From the NCBI GenBank assembly GCA_965221795.1, contig OZ244914.1:372001-436000 (forward strand): DNA of 64,000 nt, read 5' to 3'. A program made the position numbers and the translations under genes. The DNA is from VYFG01 sp965221795 (GTDB taxonomy: Bacteria > Pseudomonadota > Gammaproteobacteria > Arenicellales > Poriferihabitantaceae). Shown piece after piece: positions 9,253-19,400 of the stretch. The notes beneath the pieces were generated by a model. It saw only the letters and a list, made by a program, of their open reading frames with translations, had not been told where the DNA came from and ran no database searches. Each line of letters opens with the position of its first letter. Position 1 is the stretch's first letter.

Positions 9253-9504
9253 TTAAGCCCCATAGTTGCTAAAAAATTCCTCTGATATTTTCTGAAACTC
9301 CGGTCGCGCATTTCCAGTGTGGCTAGGATATAGTTCTCTCATCAACTTGGGGTATCCACGGGAAAGAAACATTTCGGTCTTCATGAGGGGCCAGTTGTAT
9401 CTGGTCGCTTGTTTGCGAATTTCTTTCCAAGCATTCCGATGATGCGGTCCCCGAGAAGACTCTGTTGATTCGCTATTGTTAATCAGCACTCCACCAGCAT
9501 TCAC
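9253..9504 (-). CDS. Hypothetical protein, possibly N-terminally truncated
   Basis: An 83-residue polar protein, not recognised. The core RGPHHRNAWKEIRKQATRY and SRGYPKLMRELYPS looks like the end of a conserved domain, while the first 15 residues (MNAGGVLINNSESTE) do not, so the gene may be the tail of a longer one. It precedes the 161-residue gene at 8750 by 17 bp in the same direction. Confidence 0.4.
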   Translation of the reverse strand: MNAGGVLINNSESTESSRGPHHRNAWKEIRKQATRYNWPLMKTEMFLSRGYPKLMRELYPSHTGNARPEFQKISEEFFSNYGA

Positions 9505-10032
9505 AGGACTCTAGCGTATTACGGGTCAATACGGGTCGACGTCAAAATGCCGCCGGACAGGCTTGTGCTCACCGATGATGGCCCGAAATAACGACAGACC
9601 TGTATCTGGGAGAATCAAGACATCATGAACTGGTTCAGGTCTCCGTTTGGTGAAAAAAGAATGGAATTTTCACTTCCGACTCGCGGTTAGCGCCGATGGA
9701 CAATACGAAAACTACTGCCTGAAAAGTCTCGACCATGATCGTTTGTTGTAAAGTTGCGATTCGGTTATGCTGTTCGCTGATAGCCATCCGGCTCAGTAAC
9801 AATCCCAGATTGATGCTGAAAATGTGGTAGTGATCACCCAATCTGGATGAATCGTAGTTGGATATCCACTCCGAGACGGTCTCCAGTCAGTTGTAATGCG
9901 CCGTAATCGAATAAAATCGTGTATCAGATTTTTTTCAAACTGCTGAACAAACCTAATTCCAGCAGGCCAACCTATTCAACCTGTCAGTATGCATAGCCGT
10001 CACATCGAAACAAGAAAAATTGCAGAACGCCG
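9505..10032. other. Degenerate intergenic DNA
   Basis: No intact gene was found. A minus-strand stretch near 9635-9800 could be coding-derived (FQAVVFVLSIGANRES), but its family is unclear. No terminator or RNA was recognised. Confidence 0.35.
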
Positions 10033-10218
10033 ATCCTGAACGAATACTGCACCCACCTGATAGCCGATGTTGTTACCGCCAAGCTCGACGTGCGTGAAGC
10101 GGCGGCGGAGCTACCAAAAATTGCCCCGATAACACCAGGAGATCGAGTAAATTCAATCCTACCAGAACAGCATTCAATGAATACCCGACATGACAATGAA
10201 CAGAGAGCAAGGCCATGA
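10033..10218 (+). pseudogene. hsdS: C-terminal remnant of type I restriction specificity subunit HsdS
   Basis: Reading from 10033 gives ILNEYCTHLIADVVTAKLDV followed by REAAAELP, the characteristic tail found at the C-terminus of many HsdS proteins (usually R-T-x-LIADVVTGKLDVREAA). No start codon, target-recognition domain or hsdM/hsdR is present, so only the last about 60 codons survive. Its TGA overlaps the ATG of the DUF433 gene, which may be the original operon junction. Confidence 0.7.
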
Positions 10219-10436
10219 CCAACTGGACAGAATGCAAGGCGGTGGAGAGAACCCCCCGCAAAATCAGTGGTGCCTGGGCCTTCACTGGAACCAGAGTGCC
10301 GGTCTACGCCCTCTTTGAAAACCTGGAGAGCGGTGCCACCGTGCAGGAATTCCTGGAATGGTATCCCGAAGTCGAGGCTTGGCAGGTCGCATCCGTACTC
10401 AAGCATGAAGCAGAATATCTCAAATCCACCGCCTGA
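10215..10436 (+). CDS. DUF433 antitoxin
   Basis: A 73-residue DUF433 protein: ERTPRKISGAWAFTGTRVPV followed by YALFENLESGATVQEFLEWY, the small helix-turn-helix-like fold typical of antitoxins of the VapB/DUF433 type. These pair with DUF5615 PIN-like ribonucleases, and the gene directly downstream is exactly such a toxin, though broken. The ATG overlaps the stop of the HsdS remnant. The antitoxin itself is intact. Confidence 0.85.
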   Translation: MTNWTECKAVERTPRKISGAWAFTGTRVPVYALFENLESGATVQEFLEWYPEVEAWQVASVLKHEAEYLKSTA

Positions 10437-10438
10437 AT

Positions 10439-10751
10439 ATGAAGGTCCTGTTCGATCATGGTACCCAGCACCACTCCGGCATCACCTTCCCTGGCATACT
10501 GTGGACCGGTCCGCAGAGAATGGTTGGGACTGGGGAATGGGGAACTGATCCGCAAGGCTGAAGAGAGCGGATACCATGTTATCGTGACCACGGACAAGAA
10601 CATGCGTTATCAGCAAAACCTCAAGAACAGGGCGCTGGCGGTTGTGGTGCTGCAATCTCCAGCCTGATCCAAAGTGCGTCTTCGAACGGAAGAAATCCGA
10701 ATTGCTATCGAAGAGACGCTCTCTGGGACAGTTACGGAAGTACCAATCTGA
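10439..10751 (+). pseudogene. DUF5615 PIN-like toxin, frameshifted and interrupted
   Basis: A full-length toxin can be rebuilt from three frames. It starts MKVLFDHGT at 10439, shifts to PLRHHLPWHTVDRSAENGW, then to LGNGELIRKAEESGYHVIVT with TTDKNMRYQQNLKNRALAVV following, and ends past an in-frame TGA (10665-10667) with SKVRLRTEEIRIAIEETLSG. DUF5615 toxins keep a tryptophan near that TGA, so it is probably a TGG to TGA change. Two frameshifts and one nonsense codon make it inactive. It starts 2 bp after the antitoxin stop, the usual pairing. Confidence 0.8.
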
Positions 10752-10801
10752 CAGGCGAAAACAGGAACCGTGGCTACCGATACCAGCGAAAAGGGGCAGC
10801 G

Positions 10802-11599
10802 TTGACAGTGAATGCTGGAGATACCGTCTACGAACTCGGCCAACCGCCGTGTTCGGGAGTTGGCTTGCAATGGTCGAACAAGGCGTTAGATGCCGCACTG
10901 GGGGGTCGGATTGCGGTCATCCTCTTCGATGATCAGGGTAAGGCAAACATCCGGGAAATCCTAGCAGGGTTGGCGGAGACGGACTTTGAACAAGACAGAC
11001 TTCGCCGCATACTGGAGGATCGTAGCCAAGTCGAGACCTGACGTGTGGGCGAGGCGATAGCAGAAGCATATCTCACGGATCACCGGGCATGCAGCTTTCC
11101 CTGGCCGGATGGGCGGGACGAGAGAAAGAGCGGGGCCAGCCTGCCTGGTGCCGACCTGGTTGGTTTCGGGTCGGATGACAGCGGCGACTGTCTTGCGTTC
11201 GGCGAAGTAAAGACATCCAGCGAGCGCCGGTATCCGCCGAGGGCCATGTATGGGCACATGGGTTTGAAGCAGCAACTCGAAGACCTACGTGACAATGAAA
11301 CCTTCCGCGACGATCTCGTCAAATATCTCGGCCACCGGGCTGGCTCGACATCGTGGCAACCGCGCTTTGAGCGTGCGGCGGGCAGATATCTGAAGAATTC
11401 GTCTGATGTTCAGCTCTACGGGTGTCTTGTGCGAGACGTGGAGCCCCACCAGGATGACCTACGGGCTCGGGTCAACGATCTCGGCACCCGATGCCCCAGG
11501 GGAATGCGTATCGAGTTGCTCGCACTTTACCTGCCACAGGGAAAACTTGACCGTATTGATGAGAAGATGACTTCAGGACAGGAAGGGGTGGAAGAATGA
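10802..11599 (+). pseudogene. PD-(D/E)XK nuclease partner of the helicase, split by in-frame TGA
   Basis: One reading frame runs from about 10802 to 11599 with a single internal TGA at 11039-11041. The parts (79 and 184 residues) join as SQVET-stop-RVGEAIAEAY, where a tryptophan codon is likely. The second part has a nuclease core: GADLVGF, then CLAFGEVKTSS (D and E-x-K), and a long conserved tail (YLGHRA, YGCLVRDVEPHQDDL, IELLALYLP). The stop overlaps the helicase start. The pair resembles HamA/HamB or AbpA/AbpB, but the nuclease is not a clear DUF1837 match. A GTG at 11045 could start a shortened protein that keeps the E-x-K motif. Confidence 0.65.
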
Positions 11600-14500
11600 G
11601 CCTGTCCAACCAGGCATTGGAGGCATTGAGCAAGCATTGGGCGGTTGCTGCCATCGGTACCGAGGACATCAAGCATGCGGACAAGCTTGTCCGACAGATG
11701 CTGGCGCAGCGTGCAGTCGGAAGACAGATTCGCTTCTCTTTCACGGAGGATGTGGAGGATGAGCCCTTGCTGGAGCGAGTGGCCCTTGCATATGAATTGG
11801 CCGCCATTGAGGGTCTTGAAGAGCTCAGCCGTCCTGCCGGAGAGGATCGAATTCTCCGGGGCCAGTCAGTGGCCGCATCGTTTCGGGCTTTCGATATCCG
11901 TCGCCTCCTCCCTGTCCCGGTTGAAACACTGGATCGCCTGTTCTTCGTACTTCAACTCTCCGCAATTGCCTATTGTGGAGACCGCTGGTCCGATCTGCGG
12001 CGTTGGTATCTGGAACAGGAAGATACGCTAAAGGTACCAAGTGTCGCGAGTGCGGAATGGGATCATCGGATCCTGTACAGACTGTTCGACTGCTGGACCC
12101 GTCTTTTCCGCAAACAGGGCTGGGATGACCTGGACCGGGTCCGGGAGATCATTGCCGGCTTACGCGATGATCAGAGAGTGCACGAAGAAAATCGTCTGCA
12201 AAACGGTTCCAATGCCGAGAACCGGGCTGTCGCCCTTCGGCTGGCAGCACTCTACAGCTGGGCTAAAGCCACTGAAACGCTTGCAAAATACATCTTGCAA
12301 GGGATCCCCGGAGACCCTTTCGGGATACTGGACAAGCACTTCGAGGCAGGCATCAAGGCAGCGACCGCGTCGGGAGATGCACAGCATGAAATGGTGCTTC
12401 GCTGGCTCCATGCAACCGCACGAACCATGGTGACGAATTCACTCTGGTGGGCGACCCGCACGGTCAACTCGCGGACTTCAAATTTCGTTCGCTCTCTTAC
12501 CCATCGTGAACATCATGCAATGTTCGAGCTGCTGCCACCACAACGCGCTGCCCTGCTGGAACAGGGATTGCTCGATCAGGCGAAAACCGCCATGGTCGTC
12601 GACATGCCGACTTCCGGTGGGAAGACTCTGCTCGCCCAATTCCGAATACTTCAGGCACTAAACCAGTTTCGGGATGATAAAGGCTGGGTAGTTTACGTTA
12701 CCCCGACCCGGGCACTTTCAGCGCAGATCACCAGGCGCCTGCGAACCGACTTCCAGCCAATCGGGGTACGTGTCGAACCGTTGACGTCCGCAATCGATGT
12801 GGACGCATTCGAGGAAAACCTGCTCACCGATCATGATCAACCCTTCGACGTTCTGGTCACAACGCCTGAAAAGCTCGGGTTGGTGATCCGAAACAAAAAA
12901 GTCGAGCGTCCCCTGGCGTTAGTGGTGATGGACGAAGCACACAATATGGAATCGGAGAGTCGGGGCCTGCGGATCGAACTGCTGTTGGCAACGGTTAAGA
13001 GGGATTGTCCGCAGGCGAACTTTCTTCTGCTGATGCCTTATGTGGAAAAGTCCGAGTCTGTAGCACGCTGGCTGGCACATGACATCGATGCAGGGCGTGC
13101 GATCAGTCTGGGCACGGCACCCTGGAAACCGAACGAGCGGATCATCGGTCTCTTTCGGGCAGTCGCGGATGACTGTGTACGAGCAGGGTGGCATCTCGAA
13201 TTCGAGACGCTGACCGCAACTGAAAAGGCGATGTCTCTACACGGGAGGCATTGTGTCGGCGGGACAAAGCCGATCAATGTTCCGAAGAGCCAGGTACTCG
13301 CGAAAACCGAACAGAAGGGGCTGGGCCTGCAGGCAGCAGCGATGGGTACAGTCATGTCGGCTCGGGGTACGAGCATCGTGGTGGCGAACAATATTGCTAC
13401 TGTGTGGAAGATGGCTGGGGAAGTAGCGCGCAGCCTTTCCGCGATGGACAAGATGCCAGCGGACATAAGACTGGTTCAGGATTTCCTGCGAACCGAGGTC
13501 AGCGTCGATTTCAAGCTGATTGACATGCTCGAAAAAGGGGTAGGCGTACACCACGCCGGTCTTTCCGACGATGTCCGGGCGCTGATGGAATGGCTTGCGG
13601 AAACCGGCGGTCTCCGAGTACTGTGTGCCACATCGACGATTGCACAGGGAATCAACTTCCCGGTTTCGTCGGTGTTCCTGTCTTCCCGCCATGTGCCGCA
13701 GGGTCTTGCTTCGGTGGAGATATCCCCAAGGGATTTCTGGAATCTCGCGGGACGCGCAGGAAGGATTGATCATGACAGCGTCGGTGTGATCGGCCTCGCC
13801 GAGGGAACAGACCGCGATGCGTTGATCGAATTCGTAAGCCGCAGCACGGGCGCACTGGTTTCCCGCCTCGTGGTGCAACTGGATGAACTGGCTGCCCAAG
13901 GAAACCTGTCACAACTGTCGGCAGTGCTATGGCAGGATCAGTGGGAGGACTTTCGCTGCTACATCGCCCACCTGTGGGCTGAAAAGAAGAATCTGGATGC
14001 GGTGCTAGCGGACTCCGAGCAACTTCTGAGGCAGACCTACGGATACACCTCCATGCGGAACGATCCAGAGCAGAGACGGAAGGCCGATGCCCTTCTGGAC
14101 GCAACGCGCAGTTACGCATGCGACCTGGCGAAAATGTCTCCGGGTACAGCGGAACTTGCGGACTCCACTGGTTTTTCACCCGAAGGGGTCCGGGCGGCAT
14201 TGGGCGGCTTGAAAAGTCTGGAACGAAAGCTCACCGCTTCCGACTGGGCACCCGAAAGCCTGTTCGGCAGTGGTGGCAGAATGGCTGATCTGTTTGGAGT
14301 CATGTTGAAGGTTCCGCAACTCAGGCAGGATCTGGGAGAGCTGGGAGGCAAGGGAATGGACCATCGCCGGATATCGGAGATCACAAACGATTGGGTCAAC
14401 GGAAAGGAACTCAGTGCTATAGCCAGAGAGTATTTCAGCCGAGCAAAGGACGATGATGCCGGAACTGCCGCCCTGACGGATGCCTGCAGGGCGATATATC

Positions 14501-14883
14501 GCACCATTGTGAATAGCGGAACATGGGGAGTTTCGGCGCTTAGTCAGGTCTCGGGGTTCGACTTCGAAGCATTATCTGAAGCCGAAAAGCGGCGGATTAA
14601 TGCTCTTCCTGCGATGATTTATCATGGCGTGAGCAGCGAAGATGCCGTGCTGATGCGCATGAACTCGGCACCTCGAAGTACTGCAGAGGCTTTGGGGGAG
14701 CTTTATCGGGAGGTAACAACTGAGGATGAGAGTAGGTATTCGGTTGGACAGGCCCGAAGTTTTCTGCGGAAACTGGGTGCAGATGATTGGGACGGAGCGA
14801 GGCCGGAAGGCGCTGCGCTTTCTGGGAGGGGATACAAGCGGGTGTGGGAAATTCTCGCGGGCGAAGCAAGCGACAAAGCATAG
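11596..14883 (+). CDS. Ski2-like DEAH helicase of a putative anti-phage nuclease-helicase pair
   Basis: A 1095-residue superfamily 2 helicase. The first about 320 residues are a helical domain. Motif I is DMPTSGGKTLLAQ (about residues 336-348), motif Ia YVTPTRALSAQ, motif II VVMDEAHNMES (about 444-454), with the second RecA domain showing GVGVHHAGLSDDVRALMEWL, CATSTIAQGINFPVS and motif VI NLAGRAGR (about 716). This is the Ski2/HamB-like arrangement. The C-terminal 350 residues are helical without a known motif. It overlaps the nuclease gene by four bases (ATGA), so the two were translated together. Its own frame is intact over 3.3 kb. Confidence 0.8.
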   Translation: MSLSNQALEALSKHWAVAAIGTEDIKHADKLVRQMLAQRAVGRQIRFSFTEDVEDEPLLERVALAYELAAIEGLEELSRPAGEDRILRGQSVAASFRAFDIRRLLPVPVETLDRLFFVLQLSAIAYCGDRWSDLRRWYLEQEDTLKVPSVASAEWDHRILYRLFDCWTRLFRKQGWDDLDRVREIIAGLRDDQRVHEENRLQNGSNAENRAVALRLAALYSWAKATETLAKYILQGIPGDPFGILDKHFEAGIKAATASGDAQHEMVLRWLHATARTMVTNSLWWATRTVNSRTSNFVRSLTHREHHAMFELLPPQRAALLEQGLLDQAKTAMVVDMPTSGGKTLLAQFRILQALNQFRDDKGWVVYVTPTRALSAQITRRLRTDFQPIGVRVEPLTSAIDVDAFEENLLTDHDQPFDVLVTTPEKLGLVIRNKKVERPLALVVMDEAHNMESESRGLRIELLLATVKRDCPQANFLLLMPYVEKSESVARWLAHDIDAGRAISLGTAPWKPNERIIGLFRAVADDCVRAGWHLEFETLTATEKAMSLHGRHCVGGTKPINVPKSQVLAKTEQKGLGLQAAAMGTVMSARGTSIVVANNIATVWKMAGEVARSLSAMDKMPADIRLVQDFLRTEVSVDFKLIDMLEKGVGVHHAGLSDDVRALMEWLAETGGLRVLCATSTIAQGINFPVSSVFLSSRHVPQGLASVEISPRDFWNLAGRAGRIDHDSVGVIGLAEGTDRDALIEFVSRSTGALVSRLVVQLDELAAQGNLSQLSAVLWQDQWEDFRCYIAHLWAEKKNLDAVLADSEQLLRQTYGYTSMRNDPEQRRKADALLDATRSYACDLAKMSPGTAELADSTGFSPEGVRAALGGLKSLERKLTASDWAPESLFGSGGRMADLFGVMLKVPQLRQDLGELGGKGMDHRRISEITNDWVNGKELSAIAREYFSRAKDDDAGTAALTDACRAIYRTIVNSGTWGVSALSQVSGFDFEALSEAEKRRINALPAMIYHGVSSEDAVLMRMNSAPRSTAEALGELYREVTTEDESRYSVGQARSFLRKLGADDWDGARPEGAALSGRGYKRVWEILAGEASDKA

Positions 14884-15115
14884 ATCGGATGCACACACTG
14901 TTATCTTCTCCCGCTTCTGAAATGGTTACGGTCAATATTTATAGTAGTGGTCGCCATGGTTCTTTTTGTTGTATGGGCCATTGATGTTACTACCGGAATA
15001 ATTCGGAAATTATATTTTGCGCTGACAAATATAGGAAACTGTCCAAGAGCATTGGATTTCTTACCTGTTTTCTGGACTTTTCCTAATTGGGATACTTTTT
15101 GCTACCCATGTAGTA

Positions 15116-15427
15116 ATGCACGGGATGGCAAATCACCACGTAAGAGAAATCAAGGAAGCCAGACAAACAGCGGAAAAAGCGCAAGGCATAGCAAGAGAAT
15201 TAACGAATGAGGCCGAACTTAGGACGGCTGAAATGAAAGACCAAGTGACTGAAATCGAAGAAACGTTTAAGCAAGTAAAACAGTATGTCGACAGGGAAAA
15301 TGAGGAACTGGGCAAAAAGCGCGATACGGTAGAATCGCTTATAGACGTTCTTGAAAAAAAGGTAGAAGCGGCGGAAAGTCTCTATAAGGAACGACAGGGA
15401 CCCACGGTCCCGACGAACCCCCTTTGA
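15116..15427 (+). CDS. Small coiled-coil protein, possible lost membrane anchor
   Basis: From the ATG at 15116 a 103-residue, almost entirely helical protein is read (IKEARQTAEKAQGIARELTN, then VTEIEETFKQVKQYVDREN): a long coiled coil. The same frame is open upstream to a TAG at 15032 and encodes a hydrophobic segment (SYLFSGLFLIGILFATHVV) without an ATG, GTG or TTG start, while a neighbouring frame has a start at 14947 and another hydrophobic stretch. The gene may therefore be a membrane-anchored coiled-coil protein broken by a frameshift near 15030. Function unknown. Confidence 0.4.
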   Translation: MHGMANHHVREIKEARQTAEKAQGIARELTNEAELRTAEMKDQVTEIEETFKQVKQYVDRENEELGKKRDTVESLIDVLEKKVEAAESLYKERQGPTVPTNPL

Positions 15428-15759
15428 ATATAGACAAAACATAAGGATACCTCGAATAACGTAGTCGCGGAGAGATTCCGCGGTCCTTGCGAGCATTCGG
15501 TCCGAATCGGCCGGATGGCTCCGTCAACTCCTCCTGAATTCGTAGGTTTTGCACCCATGGGGGCATTCCTCACCCCCGGACGCGCGACGCCGGTGACATC
15601 AGGAACCGATATCGTCGGTCCTGAAAAGTCTGTTTCAGGGTCGACTGATTCTAGAGACTGCTCGAACTGGGCAGAAAAATCGGTATATTAAGGCGCAATT
15701 ACAGGGGGACATGGAAGCCGGACAATCAGGTTCACGATGAACCACGCTGGCGTGATTAT

Positions 15760-16404
15760 GTGCGTGCTTCACTGGTAGAGCCGGTTTTTGACAAGGATAT
15801 TCTTGCCCTGACTCGCGTAGATAAACCGGCATTGATGAAAAACCTGTTCGAACTCGGCTGTGCCTGTTCTGGACAGATTCTGTCTTACAACAAGATGTTG
15901 GGGGCGCTTCAGGATGCCGGGAATACTACAACTCTCGCCCACTACCTGAACCTTCTGACGAATGCCGGACTGATTACCGGGCTGGAAAAGTATGCTGCCC
16001 AGCCTTTTCGAAGACGAGCATCAATCCCCAAGTTGAATGTCCTGAATACCGCCTTCGCATCGGTCTACTCCGGATATTCGTTCAGGGAGGCCCTGGCGGA
16101 CAGGACATTCTGGGGAAAGATGACCGAAAGTGCTGTGGGTGCCCACCTGTACAACACGGGGGTGCCTGATATCAAACTGCATTACTGGCGGAAAAGTCCT
16201 CATGAAGTAGATTTTGTTCTGGTCAAGGGCCGACGACTGATCGGGATTGAGGTCAAGAGTTCGCCTAACTATGGCGGTAATGACGGCCTGTCGGCATTTA
16301 AAAAGGAGTTTTCTCCCGAAAAAACACTGCTGGTTGGTGGCGCGGGCATTCCGCTTGTGGAGTTTCTGCTTCAACCTGCGAACCACTGGTTTGAGACAGA
16401 CTGA
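15760..16404 (+). pseudogene. DUF4143 ATPase, C-terminal fragment
   Basis: The 214 residues match the C-terminal half of AAA/DUF4143 ATPases. Before the start the same frame reads DEPRWRDYVRASLVEPVFDK, as in full-length relatives; then come DILALTRVDKPALMKNLFEL, a winged-helix segment (GLITGLEKYAAQPFRRRASI) and the restriction-like DUF4143 core (HEVDFVLVKGRRLIGIEVKS). The N-terminal AAA domain with Walker A and B is missing, so the protein is truncated. Its TGA overlaps the ATG of the large NTPase gene, which could mean either accidental joining or translational coupling. Confidence 0.65.
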
Positions 16405-19400
16405 TGAGCATTGTCAGGCGAACCTGCACTTGTCAAAGCAATTCAGCTGGACAGGGCGGGCTGGCCGAATCGAAACCGCTTTGCCAATACCGGGAAACGC
16501 CTGCCTATGTCCTACTTGGTGACCCTGGTTCGGGGAAGACCACCGCTTTCCGCCAGGAATCTCAAGAACAGCAGGACGCTGAATTTGTCTCTGCCAGGGA
16601 TATGATCACATTTGATGTAGACAATCATCCAGAATGGCAAAAAAAGACGCTTTTTATCGACGGGCTTGATGAAATCCGGGCCGGGTCACCTGATTTCCGC
16701 ACACCCTTCGACCGCATTCGCGCCGCACTCGACAAATTGGGATGCCCATGCTTTCGCATCTCCTGTCGGGAAGCAGACTGGCTTGGTGCGTTCGACCAGG
16801 AACATCTTCAAACAGTCTCTCCCAATAGAAAAGTTCAGGTTCTCCACCTCGATCCTCTCACCGAAGACGATATCGAATCTATGTTATCGGGCCGGCTCAA
16901 TGAAACCGATATCAACTCTTTCAACCAGGAAGCAAAGAATCGCGGGCTTGAGCAACTTTTGACCAACCCGCTAACACTAGACTTATTGGCGAAAGCCGTT
17001 GATAACGGCAAGTGGCCAACCACCCGGAAGGAAGCGTTTGAACAGGCTTGCCAAATCCTGTCCCGGGAGCACAATCCTAACCATAGTGCGGGGACTGGAG
17101 CACAGAGCGCGAAACCAGATCAATTGCTGAACACAGCAGGATATCTGAGTGCCATACAGTTAATCGCGGGCAATGCCGGCTATGCATTGAGCAACGCGGC
17201 TGAAGCCGACGAATTCCCATTCATTGAGGAAATAGACGACAACGATATTTCATTTCGCAAGAGCACGGTGCGAACAAGACTATTTAAGGGGTTTGGTGAG
17301 GAAAGGGTTGAGGCAGTACACCGTCACGTTGCCGAATACCTGGCGGCCCGACACCTGTCCCGGCGGATAGATCAGGAAGGGCTACCATTAGGGCGGACTC
17401 TTGCCCTCATGACCGGAGAAGATGGCATCGTGGTTTCCGGTTTGCGTGGCCTCTCTGCGTGGCTGGCCGTCTTTTGCATCGGTCATCGAAGAGAGATTAT
17501 CGACTGCGACCCTTTGGGAGTCGTGTTGTATGGCGATGTTCGTTCATTCAGCCGCGAAGACAAGCTCTATCTGCTTGATGCCCTGCATGACGAAGCCAAG
17601 AGATATCCCTGGTTTCGCACATCCCATTGGAAATTTTCTCCCTTCGGGGGCATCGCCACACCCGACATGAAAAACGAATTCAAGCAGATCCTGACTTCCC
17701 CGGACCGAGACCCTGCTTATCAAGGGTTTGCGCTATGCGTACTTGATGCCATGCTCCATGGAGACAGAATGTCAGTGCTTGACGATGTTCTGATGGATAT
17801 TGTCCGTTCTGCCGATTGGAGGCCGGATGTCCGTCATCGTGCGCTTGAGGTGATTGGTCGTGCAGATGAAACTGGCGCTAAAAGCACATTACAGATGAAG
17901 TCGCTGCTGGATGAAGTGAATCGCGGCACCTTCGAGGACCCATTAGACGAGATTAGCGGTTTTTTGTTAAGTCAACTCTATCCTCGAATCATTACACCCG
18001 AAACGGTGTTCGACTACCTTCACGCTCCAGACGATCCGTATTTTATCGGTGGTTATGCTTTTTTCTGGAGCCGGGTTTTGCACGAGCAGTCTTCTGAAGA
18101 AGATACCAAGACATTACTTGACCAGATAGCATCACGGACCGATATCACAAATCCAATTCTTGAAGATCTTCCGGGGTTGAAGGATAGTATTTCATGCTTG
18201 CTTGACAGAGGGCTGGCAGTGCACGGAACATCCATTGGGCCGAACCGATTGTACGAATGGCTTGGAATCGGGCTTCAAAAATATAGGTCTGATCCCAGTT
18301 CTGGCACTGTACGCGCCTGGCTTGAGGCTCGCCCTGAAATTCAGAAGAACTTGATGATGATCGGGGAGAAGAATTGTCGAGAAAATCAATATTTCGATCT
18401 CTGTATGCACAAGATCAGGAAGCGTCTTCGCGGGGCAAGACCGCCCGATGACTATGGCCTGTGGTGTCTTGATCATCTGTCTGCTTCTCTCAACGATGAT
18501 ACTGCCACGTATTGGCTACAAGAAGTAGTCAAGTCGATCATGCGCAATGAAGGCGATGCAGGATTGTCACTGGAGGCAATTGAGCAAACAGTTGAAAATA
18601 ACGAGCGACACCAGATGCTTCTGGAAGAAATACTGTCTTGCCCGGTCGATGATGAAGAGCAGGCATTTCGTCTAAGCCGTGATCGGCAAGAACATCAAAA
18701 ACGTGAAAAAAGAAAGAAGTGGCTGCAATACGTCAAGTCCGAAGTGCATTCCTTGCGAGAAGGAAACGCCCACCCCCGCCTTCTTCATGATCTGGCGAGT
18801 GCATATTTTGGTGGCTATCTTGATGTTGGAGAAAAATCCTCCGAACAGCTTTTGAATTTACTGGGCTGTGATGATAGCTTGGTTGAATGTGCCGTTGAGG
18901 GTTTACGCCAATCCATTTACCGGGACGATATTCCGGACGTCGAGGAAATTTTTCTTCTCGCGTCAGGGAATAAAGAACATCTGCTTGGTCGGGTGTGGCT
19001 TGCCGGGATGGTCGAAAATTCCCGTCTATGCCCTGATTTTGCACTGAGACTGAGCGACGAGCAACTCCGGAAAGCACTTGCATTTTATCTGACCGGAAAC
19101 ATCGGTAGCGAAGCGGCTTGGTTCAGCCAGCTACTTGAGCATCGGCCGGAAGTGATCGCTGACACCCTGATCCGTTATGTTTGCACGATGCTGCGCCGCA
19201 AAGCCCGGAATATCATGACCATGCGTCATCTACTGTACAAACTGGTCTCTGCACCTGGATACCGTCTGGTTGCCAGGCAGGCCCTGCCGGCCATGTTGAA
19301 ATCGTTCCCGGTCCGCTGCAACGCCGAACAGCTTGAATGGTTGCATGCGATGCTGATATCGGCCATGGACTGTCTCGATAGAGATGCATTGCGGGCGCAG

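Noticed and set aside
10439..11041. Alternative genetic code with TGA read as tryptophan
   Set aside because: glnK, dksA, pxpA and many other clear genes end with TGA or contain TGG for tryptophan, and the toxin also has two frameshifts; simple decay explains the data.
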